From: Bryoerythrophyllum caledonicum
Lineage: Eukaryota > Streptophyta > Bryopsida > Pottiales > Pottiaceae
DNA: 64,000 nt
Assembly: GCA_963971425.1 (NCBI GenBank)
Contig: OZ020521.1
Span: 4,853,519 to 4,917,518, forward strand
Direction: 5' to 3'
Part shown: positions 23,516 to 33,586 of the stretch, piece after piece
How positions within the stretch are numbered: position 1 is the stretch's first letter
How the letters are laid out: the number at the start of each line of letters is the position of its first letter
Translations under genes and position numbers: made by a program
Notes under the pieces: generated by a model
What the model was told of the DNA's origin: nothing
The model's database searches: none
Seen by the model: only the letters and a program-made list of their open reading frames with translations

Positions 23516-24461
23516 CAGTAGGGTGACATTCAAATTGGCGTTTGGGCAATTCCAGGGATGGTGTCCCACACTGCTGCCAACTTTGACGCCCTCCACAGGG
23601 CTGAAAAATTGTTCTTTTACCCTGAAATTTTGGGAACAGCATCACCTCTATGTTAAAAACATGCATACCAAATTTCAAGTCCAGAGGACTTATAAAACAA
23701 AAGATATTAAAAATTAACCACCATGGGGTAGCTGTGAGAAAAGTTTCTCAACCGCCAACTTTGACACCATCCCAAGGATTGAGGAAATTTTTTTTGCCCA
23801 TGGAATTTTTGGAGTGAGAACACCTTTATGTTGATTACATGTGTGGAAATTTTCAAGTCCAAAAAATGCACAAAAAAAATCACATCCCAAATCTACCAAC
23901 ATGTGTAATTGTGAGAAAAAAAGGGAAAAACCATTTTACTACTTCCAACTTTGACACCCTCCCTAGGATTGAGGGTTTGTTATTTCAACATGAAATTTTT
24001 GACACATGGTAACCTTTATGCTGATAACATGTGGGAAAATTTTCAAGGCCAAAAAATGTATTCAAAAGAAGATATTCAAAATCTACTAACATGGGGGTTA
24101 GTTGTGAGAAAAGTTTCACAGCTGCCCACTTTGACACCCTCCCAAGAATTCAAAAAAAATTATTTGTCCATGAAATTTTGGGTATGAAGTCACCTTCACG
24201 TCAAATACAAGTGTGGAAAATTTCAAAATCCAAAAGATTTACACAAAAAAACATATACCAAGTCTACCAACATGTATTGTTGTGACAAACAAAGGGGAAA
24301 GTTTACCACTACTTCCAACTTCAACACCCTTCCTAGGATTGAGTTTTTGTTGATACATAATGAAATTTTGGCCACAAGATCATCTCTATATTGGTAACAT
24401 ATGAGATAGATTTCAAAGCCAAAAGATGTATATACAAAAAAAATTATTCCATATCTACCAA
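23516..24461 (+). repeat. Left long inverted repeat of the Tc1-like element
   Basis: It pairs with 26248-27194. Internally it consists of about five related ~180-190-bp modules, each containing a version of CCAACTTTGACACCCTCC (near 23579, 23756, 23945, 24126 and 24316). The last arm sequence, CATATCTACCAACG, touches the transposase stop codon. Confidence 0.9.
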
Positions 24462-25461
24462 CGTGTATGTCCTCCATTAGCATCAATCACCGCTTGTAAC
24501 CTTGAGGGCATAGAATGACATAGTTGAAGGAGCTTTGTACCACTAACCAAATTCCACTCTTTTTCAAGAACTACCTTCATCACTTCTAAGTTTCTAGGGC
24601 ATTTCTTGCCATGTTGCACAACATCTTTTAGCATCCTCCAGACATTCTCGATTGGATTGAGATCGGGAGAGTTTGCAGGCCAATTGAGCTTTTCGAGTTG
24701 GTGGGTTTGTCTCCATTCTTCACATGTTTTGCTGCGATGAACGGTGCACCATCTTCCATTAGCACTCCTTTTGGAAGTCTACTCAAGAAATGAATCAATT
24801 CGCCATCGTAGACCACTTCAACAAAATCTTTAGCAGAACGTTGAATTTTTGGCATAAAGACAAGTTGTGACTTTTGTCCTCCAGCAAATGCACCCCAAAT
24901 CATCAAAGATGTCCGTCCACTTTTAAAAGTAGAAACTATACAACTTGATGAATAACGCTCATATGCACTTCTCCAAACATGAATTTGCCGAGAACTTTTT
25001 CCAATCTCAAAAGTAGATTCATCTGTCCAAACAATACACTCCCACTCTTTTGGACTCCATCCATGGTACTTCTGAGCAAAAGCTAACCGTTGAGACATGT
25101 GATGGGATGTCAAGAAAGGTTTTTTGACTGCAATTCGACTAAAAATACCACTTTTATGTAATACCCTTTGAATAGTACGTCTACTCACTTGAGTACGGCA
25201 CATATTAGTAATCTCTGAGACCGAGGAACGACGATGAGTTTTTGCATAACGCACAATATTATTCACATCTCTCTCACTAAGTTTTTTAGCGTGACTTCCA
25301 CCGCAAGGTTTGCGCTTATAAGTTCCATCTTCTTTAAACGTTTTTACTAACCTCTGAACTGTTCTAACAGAAACTCCAGTACTGGCTGCAATTTGAACTC
25401 CTGTATTTCCTCCCTCACTCAAACCTATAATGCGAGCACGGATTTCATCTGAAATTGCCAT
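24455..25461 (-). pseudogene. Tc1-type transposase, broken by a one-base frameshift
   Basis: It starts at 25461 (MAISDEIRARIIGLSEG). The N-terminal part is a paired-like helix-turn-helix region (residues about 1-110, with GVSVRTVQRLVKTF and RRTIQRVLHKSG). The catalytic domain follows with first Asp in IVWTDESTFEIG and second Asp in LMEDGAPFI. Near 24716-24720 one base is missing after HVK; the original frame then ends at 24628. The other frame continues with NSPDLNPIENVW, holding the Glu 34 residues after the second Asp (DD34E, typical of Tc1), and runs to a stop at 24455-24457. So all three catalytic residues survive in the DNA but not in one frame. It cuts and rejoins DNA at TA sites in its active relatives. 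Confidence 0.9.
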
Positions 25462-25479
25462 TATGGACTATTTTTTATG

Positions 25480-26240
25480 ATGTTGATACAATACCAAATG
25501 CTCTTCAATAAGTAATCAATATAACATTCAACCTATGGCAATTGGATTATATAATTCAGTAAACACAAAGGACTCAGCTTATGGCATGTGCACTAAATAA
25601 ATCAATCAACAACATAACAATCACATTGGCATGTGCATTAGGTGATAACCATGGCATGTGCATGAGATGATAACCATGGCATGTGCATCAATTGAGTGAA
25701 CCAAAAAATACTCTTGGACATACTCATGCCACATGTGATTCGTCAACACTCAGTAAACTAGTCAACAACACTCAAAAAATATATATATATATATCCACTC
25801 AATAAATCAGCCCATATGTAATATGCCCACTCAATGGATCAGCCCATATGTGATTTGTCTACTCAATCAGTCAACAACACTCAGTCCATATCTAATATGT
25901 CCACTCAATACCATCTCAACATTCACTCTCAATACCATCTCAACATTCACTCTATTACAAATCACATGACAAAATACACACAACATTTCCTTTACATAGT
26001 GCTCAATAGCTATTTGGAGGAGAAAACTCGTCATACGTGCATAATGCACACCAAACCTTATGACAAGTGGATTCTTCTACACAAAACAACTCTGCAATTC
26101 TACATGTAGATTTCATTGATCTTTTCAAGATGCATTTATGTTTGGTAGCTTAGTCACATGAATAAAATCAATGAAGAGTACGAGGTGTCAAAGATAATTT
26201 GACATTCTCAATATGCCCCTTCAGTATAGTTTCTCATTGT
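25480..26240. other. Noncoding 5' region of the Tc1-like element with minisatellite fragments
   Basis: It contains several ATGGCATGTGCAT-type repeats (about 25580-25690), an AT run near 25778-25793, and two copies of AATACCATCTCAACATTCAC (about 25906-25950). No gene seen. It probably includes the transposase promoter. Confidence 0.5.
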
Positions 26241-26247
26241 TACAAAC

Positions 26248-27194
26248 ATTGGTAGATATGGAATAATTTTTTTTGTATATACATCTTTTGGCTTTGAAAT
26301 CTATCTCATATGTTACCAATATAGAGATGATCTTGTGGCCAAAATTTCATTATGTATCAACAAAAACTCAATCCTAGGAAGGGTGTTGAAGTTGGAAGTA
26401 GTGGTAAACTTTCCCCTTTGTTTGTCACAACAATACATGTTGGTAGACTTGGTATATGTTTTTTTGTGTAAATCTTTTGGATTTTGAAATTTTCCACACT
26501 TGTATTTGACGTGAAGGTGACTTCATACCCAAAATTTCATGGACAAATAATTTTTTTTGAATTCTTGGGAGGGTGTCAAAGTGGGCAGCTGTGAAACTTT
26601 TCTCACAACTAACCCCCATGTTAGTAGATTTTGAATATCTTCTTTTGAATACATTTTTTGGCCTTGAAAATTTTCCCACATGTTATCAGCATAAAGGTTA
26701 CCATGTGTCAAAAATTTCATGTTGAAATAACAAACCCTCAATCCTAGGGAGGGTGTCAAAGTTGGAAGTAGTAAAATGGTTTTTCCCTTTTTTTCTCACA
26801 ATTACACATGTTGGTAGATTTGGGATGTGATTTTTTTTGTGCATTTTTTGGACTTGAAAATTTCCACACATGTAATCAACATAAAGGTGTTCTCACTCCA
26901 AAAATTCCATGGGCAAAAAAAATTTCCTCAATCCTTGGGATGGTGTCAAAGTTGGCGGTTGAGAAACTTTTCTCACAGCTACCCCATGGTGGTTAATTTT
27001 TAATATCTTTTGTTTTATAAGTCCTCTGGACTTGAAATTTGGTATGCATGTTTTTAACATAGAGGTGATGCTGTTCCCAAAATTTCAGGGTAAAAGAACA
27101 ATTTTTCAGCCCTTTGGAGGGCGTCAAAGTTGGCAGCAGTGTGGGACACCATCCCTGGAATTGCCCAAACGCCAATTTGAATGCCACCCTACTG
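26248..27194 (-). repeat. Right long inverted repeat of the Tc1-like element
   Basis: Reverse complement of 23516-24461 with few differences (for example GTGGCATTC against GTGACATTC near the tip). The near-identity of the arms suggests a recent insertion or gene conversion between arms. Confidence 0.9.
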
Positions 27195-27196
27195 TA

Positions 27197-27642
27197 CATG
27201 CGTACAACAAAGATGCCAATGTAATGCACGACTAAAACCAGACCTACTATGCATAAAAGGACTACCCTACCAATCAAACCCCCCTACATCTCCCAACATC
27301 AATTTAAAGATACAATTTATAGAATTCACATACTATAATGACAGATTCTCACCAGATACCATTGAGAGAAAGATAGAAAAATACCAACCTCTCATCAACG
27401 ATATTATCAACAAAGGTTGGATAGTTGAACCACTAATAGTAATTACAGCAGGTGCCAGAGCATCTATATACATCCCTCCTATGAAAATCCTAAAAACCAA
27501 ACTCAAAATACCAAAGAAACTTATAAAAAATACATTTAGAGAAATAAACACAATTGCTATACACCATGCCATGTCCATAATATTACACAAAAGAAAAATA
27601 GAAAGCGGAGAGCCACTACCAACAGGCGTACAACCACCATAA
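27197..27642 (+). pseudogene. C-terminal coding remainder of the interrupted retroelement
   Basis: Immediately right of the Tc1-like insertion the frame continues with a Cys-rich stretch (TCVQQRCQCNARLKPDLLC), then IQFIEFTYYNDRF and PLIVITAGARASIYIP, to TAA at 27640-27642. It is in frame with the coding sequence left of the insertion (about 23388-23515). The role of this C-terminal region is unknown to me. Confidence 0.75.
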
Positions 27643-28086
27643 ATCCAACTATTCAAAAAAGTAGTGAAAAATAACCACCTTTATTTATAATAGTAACCTT
27701 GTCACAATATAGGGGCCCAAGTTGTTGGAATTTCCTGCTCCTCTAGCTCGATAGCACCGGATGATCGTAACGATGCTCAAACGAGAACAACGGGAACCGA
27801 ACCCGGACCACCGCTACAACACAACCATGTATTTTCCAAACAACCTGGCAATGTCAACAATGAGACGACCAACGAAACCAACCTTCTACTTCTATACAAC
27901 AAAATACACCCCAAACAATCACTTTATAGTGTATTGGTTCTTGGTTTCTGTTATACAGTGTCCACCCTGAGAGGGGTTAGTAGTCCTATACCACTGTTGT
28001 TATGTCCTGTGGGCATATCATCAAGGGTAGGTCGAACGGACACTATATTCACGCCAACCTATAGGGGTCTGGTGTTCTTCTTCTTC
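27643..28086 (+). other. 3' UTR and (TTC)4 tail of the retroelement
   Basis: Noncoding sequence of more balanced composition than the coding part, ending GGTCTGGTG then four TTC at 28075-28086. The simple-repeat tail is typical of some non-LTR elements. E2-type sequence resumes right after it. Confidence 0.55.
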
Positions 28087-28601
28087 TATGTGTAAGAGTA
28101 GTATATTCTAAGGGTGATATAAGACGTTATGTCATGAATCCTATAGAGTAAAGGTGTTTTTACTATTGGTGCTAAGTCCATTCGTAGAAGCATCTATATT
28201 TAGTTTCCACCATTGTATGCATTATGTACTACGTAGAATATCTTTTAATCAACTGCCAACCCTTGCATAAAGTATGTTTTTTTGTGATTATGCCTATTTG
28301 TATACTACAATCCTTCAAATCTATCTTTGAAATATTGTGAAACTATATTAAATACACATTTATCTAGTATTAACGAGGGGCCACCAAAAATTAGTTGAAA
28401 ATGCCAAAAAATCGCTTCCAATATTAACAACCGTGACTGTACGTAATATTGTTGCAGAAGCTCAATTTTTTTTCCTTTGGAAAACATTTTTTTTCTTTGA
28501 TTTTTTGTTTTGGTTGCAATTTTGCCACTTTTATTCGCAATGGCCGCCGTCGTACCCAGGTGCACTTTTAAATGGCCAAGTGCATAATTGCTTAATTGCG
28601 T
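28087..28601 (+). repeat. 3' end of E2-type element, copy B, with a 322-bp insertion
   Basis: 28087-28229 matches 21247-21389, and 28552-28601 matches 21386-21435. Between them, 28230-28551 has no counterpart in copy A and is flanked by GTAC on both sides, which fits a 4-bp target duplication. No inverted termini were seen on the insert. Confidence 0.6.
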
Positions 28602-28699
28602 ATTTTACATGTTTTAAATTTTTTTTCCAACTCCAAAACTCGGCCTCTCGACATAGTTTGGTCCTTGACATAGTTCGGTACACGGACTGCGTGTGAAAC

Positions 28700-28930
28700 T
28701 CCTTGTTCTAGTGCAATAAGTAATGAGGTAATCAAAACGTGTTGTGTCTACATTTAACCGTAGGATCTAAATCAAGACTTGTTGATTAACGTCTTCACAA
28801 AATTTCAGAAAACTTGACTCCACAGATTGAAAGACTATAGTGTTTGAAGTGGAGAAAACAGTTATATTTCCTCCCTACATTGAGTGGATCAACAGACTTT
28901 GACTTCACTTGGTGTCAAATTTTTGCACTA
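28700..28930 (-). repeat. Inverted diverged satellite monomer fragment
   Basis: The reverse complement aligns with 17500-17730 (TAGTGCAAAATTTGAC, the TTCAAACACTATA region, GATCCTACGG, TTGCACTAGAA). It ends abruptly at 28930 in ...TTTTGCACTA, where the second E1 copy begins. Confidence 0.7.
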
Positions 28931-29291
28931 AACATGGAATTCGCTAAATATGCACTTGGCCAATTTTACTTCACTCCTTCGCTGCATATGGTTCACTCAT
29001 CCAAATCAATGTAACCATGAATTTTTTTTGGAAGTGCGGAGATATAGGACATTGGTAACCACATACATAAAAGCCATTGTTTAATTTAAGGTAAGACACA
29101 ACATCACTTTTTTCAATTGTTCTCCATACATTTTGCAACTTATGCAACCACTTTCATGTCATTTTTTATATTATATCATTGCATACTAAAAAAAATTACA
29201 ACTTTGATCTACTCTTCCTAAAACTAAGATAAATCCACGATCAGGAACTAAACATCGCTAGATTCTGTCTTATATGTGATACGTAGATTTC

Positions 29292-29293
<2 letters not shown>

Positions 29294-29354
<61 letters not shown>

Positions 29355-29441
29355 TATGCATATATTCTCGTCTACATACCATTTTCTATATCCTTCTAAA
29401 TACGATTTTCTTCTCTATTTTTCTATGTACATATATTAATA

Positions 29442-29486
<45 letters not shown>
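29294..29486. repeat. AT microsatellites in E1 copy 2
   Basis: (TA)n runs at about 29294-29357 and 29445-29486, shorter than the matching runs in copy 1. Confidence 0.9.
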
Positions 29487-29489
<3 letters not shown>

Positions 29490-29639
29490 ATAGACATATG
29501 GATGTCTACAAATTATAGATATGTATATATTTTCAAATATGCACATACCAATATGTAACAATATACTATATACAACGGATGATGTAGTAAATATACAAGT
29601 ATAAGCTACACCTTTTCATAAAAATTTATAACTTCATCT

Positions 29640-32600
29640 TCAGCACGCCACCTGATTGGCTATAAGGTCATTCTCCACTTCTTCATCCTGCCTTGCCATG
29701 AGGTCCAACAGATGTGCTCTCATAGGTTCCGGTATACGAATCCCTTTCTCTGTCCGTACGCCATGTACACTACAATGAGACTCCACGACCTTTCCCTTCT
29801 TGTTACTCTTGGTTGTATGCATCCACGATATCCAACCTGTTTCAATGGGTACCCAATCTGACATTTCATACGAAGGCTCCCAAATTGCATGAAGACAATT
29901 GTTGTATCGTTGATGCCATTCTCCTTCTTCATCCCTTCTTCCTGCCTTCGCTCTCGGCCAATACCACACAACCTTCATCTCTCCCTCTGGATTGTTTCTA
30001 TTTTTGAATTCTGTAACCTTACCCAAGAAGAATGGTGCTCCTGCTAGGACATCATCCTGGGTTACAGATAAGGCAACAAAGTGTCCAAGTTCAATGTCTA
30101 TGAAAGGATCAAAGGCTGGAAATGGATCACCTTGTCCAATAGCACTGTGAGGTAGAACACTTCTGCCCAAATGTACATTCTTCTGGCTTGCACGAGCTCT
30201 CTTCACAGCCGCTGTAGATGGCTTGTTCTTCTTTGGTCCAAAATAGCCTCTTGGTACTGCGTCTGGAAGAGTCGATAGCACCGGATCGTCTTCAACTTCA
30301 ACATTATTTGAAATCACTGAAGTTGTTGCTTGTGATGTACCTGGCTCCGTTGTCCGAGAAGTTGTGACAAATTCATCAGGCCAAAACGGATCTCCTTCTG
30401 CTTCTCTCCGTTCTCTTTTCGGGAATTCTGTAAGATATGTGATCAATTTCTCTGTTTCTTCAATGGCATCCATACTCTTATCCACGTGCCGAAAAAGTCT
30501 CACGGCTCGTTCTTTGTACCTTATGAAGTCCCTCAAGGCCTTTATTTCTCTTGCATCTTCTCCCCTCACTTCGGCAAACTTCGGCTTCTCCCCAACTATG
30601 GGTAGTCTTGCCAGACATCTATATCCATCTGAACTTTGCCATACCTCGCGACAATCTTCCTTGTATTGGACATAGGCTTCTCCATCCTTCAAGAAGAATC
30701 TCATGTGTTGAGGGATGGTTATGCCCACCAACGCATCACCTCCAACCAATAAATATGGGGTTATGAACTCTCTCCAGTTCCAAATGTTTTCCATGTGCCT
30801 CGCCTTGACAAATGCCTCTGTGCTTGAAGCTCCCTTTTCAATCAGCTGTAAGAGTTCCTTCAATGAATCAATGTCCCCCTTCTTCAAAGTCCTGGATATG
30901 ATACTAAATCGTTGATCAATGTCCTCGTGCGTATGTCCCACAAGTAGAAAGGACAAGCGCACCTCTCGAAAATATCCTAGCCCCACCAAGCATGCGCATA
31001 ATGCAAACACGTAGATGTTTTTGTTCTCACGGCAACAATTGTCTGCTTGTATCCGCAAGGTCGGAGGAAGCCCGCCACGTCTTCGATGCACATCTCCAAC
31101 AACATTCATGATGGACGTTACCACTTGATTGCTATCATGAGCATGATGTGCATCAAACCAAACATCTGCATACAATCCCACACCGTGAACCAATACACCA
31201 CACAGATGGGTCTTCACAAATCTTGACTCCATGTTCTTCACCGATTGCCGTATGCGAGGAACCATAGTTGTGGTTTGATCCATGCCATCCACTATCAAAC
31301 ACATGTGTTGGTCCGGTTCAAGAATGGCCTCTTTCTTTGATTTCCAATAGTCGCGTCTCTCTTCCATTTGGTGTACCCCGTGTTCGTCTTGCTTCTTCTT
31401 TATTTTGGCTCGTGTGTCTGCATTAGTGGTGCCCTCTCTAGCACACTTGTACTCCCAACAAGATGAACATTTGGAAAACCTAGAAAATGGAGGGATTTGC
31501 ACATGAGGAAACTCCAAGCGCCACAACTTCCCAAATCGCACTTTGCTGATCGCATTCCCCTCTGTTCCACACACTATTTTGGCTTGCGCATTCACATAAT
31601 CGTACACTTCCGCCCTGGTTGTGTTCATAGGAAGAAGCACCAAAGTCACAACCTTTTTATCTAACCTTCGCCTCATAAACCGATGTGGTTGCGGATCTCC
31701 AGCTTCTTCAATAAAGGCCTCAAAGCATGTCCTTGCAGCCGATACACCATTGCTTTCCCGAAGTCTGTGCCTATTGCCATGTATAGGTCGCACTCGGTTC
31801 CTGTCAAGTACTATACGTTTCTGTTCCTCCACCCATCTGCGCGAGTATCCTATCCCCATTGCAAAACATGAATTACAAACTTGTTGTCCATCTATTTTGG
31901 TGTTGAACCATGGCCTGCAATGATTAGGAGATGTTTCTTTGCAATTCTCCAATCTTTGTAACAACCAAAACCTACGACCCTCGTGCACACCTTTCTCCCA
32001 AGCCAAACATCTCTCATCAAGAACTTGCTTTGCTGAAAAGTTTCGAAGACAATTTCTCTTACACCCACCTTTGCGGATTGCCCTTGTAACACTTGGTATT
32101 GATAATTTCATGGCTAAGCACTCCCCCCTTTGGCGTTCCTTGATCCCCTTTGGTCTGCGATTCTTCATAATATATGGCCGCTTCAATACTTCTCGCTCAC
32201 CTTCAACAACATTGTCAGTACACCAATCCTCTGCTTCCTCAGGAAGCCGTGGTGAACAACACGATTCATTAGTTCTCAATGGGCCAGTTCCATTGGAGAC
32301 GTCAACCTCTTGTATTGTGCTCAGACCATCCTCAAAAGTGGTTGCCCCTTGATTGTTGTCATATTGCACTTCACTCCCTCCATCTGTTCCACCTTCATAG
32401 AATTGAAAAGGGTCTTCTGTGATCCTGTCACTTATGTTCTCCACATCCATTATTCCAAGCCTCTTCCACCTGATTAGAGCACCTACACTGGATCCCAAAC
32501 GATCATGGTTTGGTTCCCCGATCCAATACGAATCATCGAAGACCTCTACCACTTTGATAGCAACCTCTGATGGAAATAGAGTCTCACCCTCCAACATCAT

Positions 32601-32867
32601 ACCCGGCTTTATTTCTGCCACTATAATGCCACAACCCACATGCTCCTTTGTCTCCCCCAATAGCATCACCCGATGCTCCGCATCCATTTCAGACGATGTT
32701 GATGCTCTGAACCGTTGAGATGATGGAGCCCTTCCAGCACAAAGAACACGAGCTCCAATTGACAAGGGATGGCCTCCTCCCATTGTCGTGCCTCGCACAC
32801 AACTTGGCTTATTTGTTGATGCTCTTCCATCCATGATAACAATGACTACCTCTCTGTCCAAAAACAA
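29640..32867 (-). CDS. DUF7869-domain transposase-like protein (E1, copy 2), intact
   Basis: 1075 residues, identical to the protein at 5478-8705, with the same Cys cluster, the same D527/D609/E648 core and the same C-terminal module. The start conserved with E2 would be the ATG at 32834; the first ATG is at 32867. Two intact identical ORFs mean this family was active, or its locus duplicated, very recently. It could supply transposase to decayed relatives such as E2. Whether it is expressed cannot be told from sequence. Confidence 0.82.
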   Translation of the reverse strand: MFLDREVVIVIMDGRASTNKPSCVRGTTMGGGHPLSIGARVLCAGRAPSSQRFRASTSSEMDAEHRVMLLGETKEHVGCGIIVAEIKPGMMLEGETLFPSEVAIKVVEVFDDSYWIGEPNHDRLGSSVGALIRWKRLGIMDVENISDRITEDPFQFYEGGTDGGSEVQYDNNQGATTFEDGLSTIQEVDVSNGTGPLRTNESCCSPRLPEEAEDWCTDNVVEGEREVLKRPYIMKNRRPKGIKERQRGECLAMKLSIPSVTRAIRKGGCKRNCLRNFSAKQVLDERCLAWEKGVHEGRRFWLLQRLENCKETSPNHCRPWFNTKIDGQQVCNSCFAMGIGYSRRWVEEQKRIVLDRNRVRPIHGNRHRLRESNGVSAARTCFEAFIEEAGDPQPHRFMRRRLDKKVVTLVLLPMNTTRAEVYDYVNAQAKIVCGTEGNAISKVRFGKLWRLEFPHVQIPPFSRFSKCSSCWEYKCAREGTTNADTRAKIKKKQDEHGVHQMEERRDYWKSKKEAILEPDQHMCLIVDGMDQTTTMVPRIRQSVKNMESRFVKTHLCGVLVHGVGLYADVWFDAHHAHDSNQVVTSIMNVVGDVHRRRGGLPPTLRIQADNCCRENKNIYVFALCACLVGLGYFREVRLSFLLVGHTHEDIDQRFSIISRTLKKGDIDSLKELLQLIEKGASSTEAFVKARHMENIWNWREFITPYLLVGGDALVGITIPQHMRFFLKDGEAYVQYKEDCREVWQSSDGYRCLARLPIVGEKPKFAEVRGEDAREIKALRDFIRYKERAVRLFRHVDKSMDAIEETEKLITYLTEFPKRERREAEGDPFWPDEFVTTSRTTEPGTSQATTSVISNNVEVEDDPVLSTLPDAVPRGYFGPKKNKPSTAAVKRARASQKNVHLGRSVLPHSAIGQGDPFPAFDPFIDIELGHFVALSVTQDDVLAGAPFFLGKVTEFKNRNNPEGEMKVVWYWPRAKAGRRDEEGEWHQRYNNCLHAIWEPSYEMSDWVPIETGWISWMHTTKSNKKGKVVESHCSVHGVRTEKGIRIPEPMRAHLLDLMARQDEEVENDLIANQVAC

Positions 32868-33586
32868 AGCAAGACTATCTTTTAATTCTTTAAAAGAAAA
32901 AGACTATCTCCTCCAATTAGCGGTGCCAAAATACATATACACCATTGCCTTCACCCCTTGCACATATTCAACGCAATCTAATTTTTTTACATCAATTCCC
33001 AGATTGCTTACTCTTTTTCATCCCCTAATGACCATAACTTCTAAGTTGGGTTTAAGCACATCTCAAACACGTTCCCATCCTTGCAGTTTATACTTTTAGA
33101 TTTTAAGACTTTGAACACATATGCCACAATGTAAGAACTATGTGGTACAATAACTTTTATTTTCATTGAACTTGTAGAAAGAAGTTCATGCCATCTTCAA
33201 ACATAGTTGTTGAAAACAGGCGCGTCAGACGACTTCCAAATGGCTTGCACAACGTTCTCTCAAATCAAAGACTCTTGATCCAAAAACGTAATATCCACAC
33301 GATCCTTAATTTTGTCAAAACAAAGAATAATAACAGTAAATCTTCCCTTTCCTCGAAAAAACCCCTCTACCCCAAGATACGCATTGTTGGACAATATACA
33401 AAAAAAATGTCTTACGCTCCACATTAAAACTAGAGCTCTGCATGCTAATTACAACATATTTTCAAAAACTTCAAGACGTTGTATACCCCTCCAATTAAAA
33501 GATAGCTTCAACTCACATTCTAAAACCATGTATCAAACTCCTCAAGAAAGAAACGAAACAAAAATACAACTTGGAAACCCTCAAAG

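Larger units (their letters stand above)
23516..27194 (-). mobile_element. Tc1/mariner-like DD34E transposon with ~947-bp inverted repeats
   Basis: The ends are CAGTAGGGTG... at 23516 and ...CACCCTACTG at 27194, both bordered by TA (23514-23515 and 27195-27196), the classical Tc1 target duplication. Removing 23516-27194 plus one TA restores the reading frame of the retroelement across the junction, which confirms the borders. Length is 3679 bp, more than twice the usual 1.3-1.8 kb, because of very long inverted repeats. The single gene (- strand) is frameshifted. Confidence 0.92.
21436..28086 (+). mobile_element. Degenerate, 5'-truncated non-LTR-type retroelement interrupted by a Tc1-like element
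   Basis: A long A/C-rich + strand reading frame holds an RNase H domain and a C-terminal Cys/His region. It ends in a 3' UTR and a (TTC)4 tail at 28075-28086, as expected of a LINE-type element inserted by target priming. No reverse transcriptase domain is present, so the 5' part is missing. The frame carries a stop (22985), a frameshift (about 23387) and a 3.7-kb transposon insertion. Its flanks are two related copies of the E2 3' end. The proteins resemble, from memory, a retroelement family very abundant in arbuscular mycorrhizal fungi; this was not checked by search. Confidence 0.6.

Noticed and set aside
29276-29518. Ile/Tyr-repeat open frame over the AT microsatellite
   Set aside because: It is a translation of (TA)n, not a gene.
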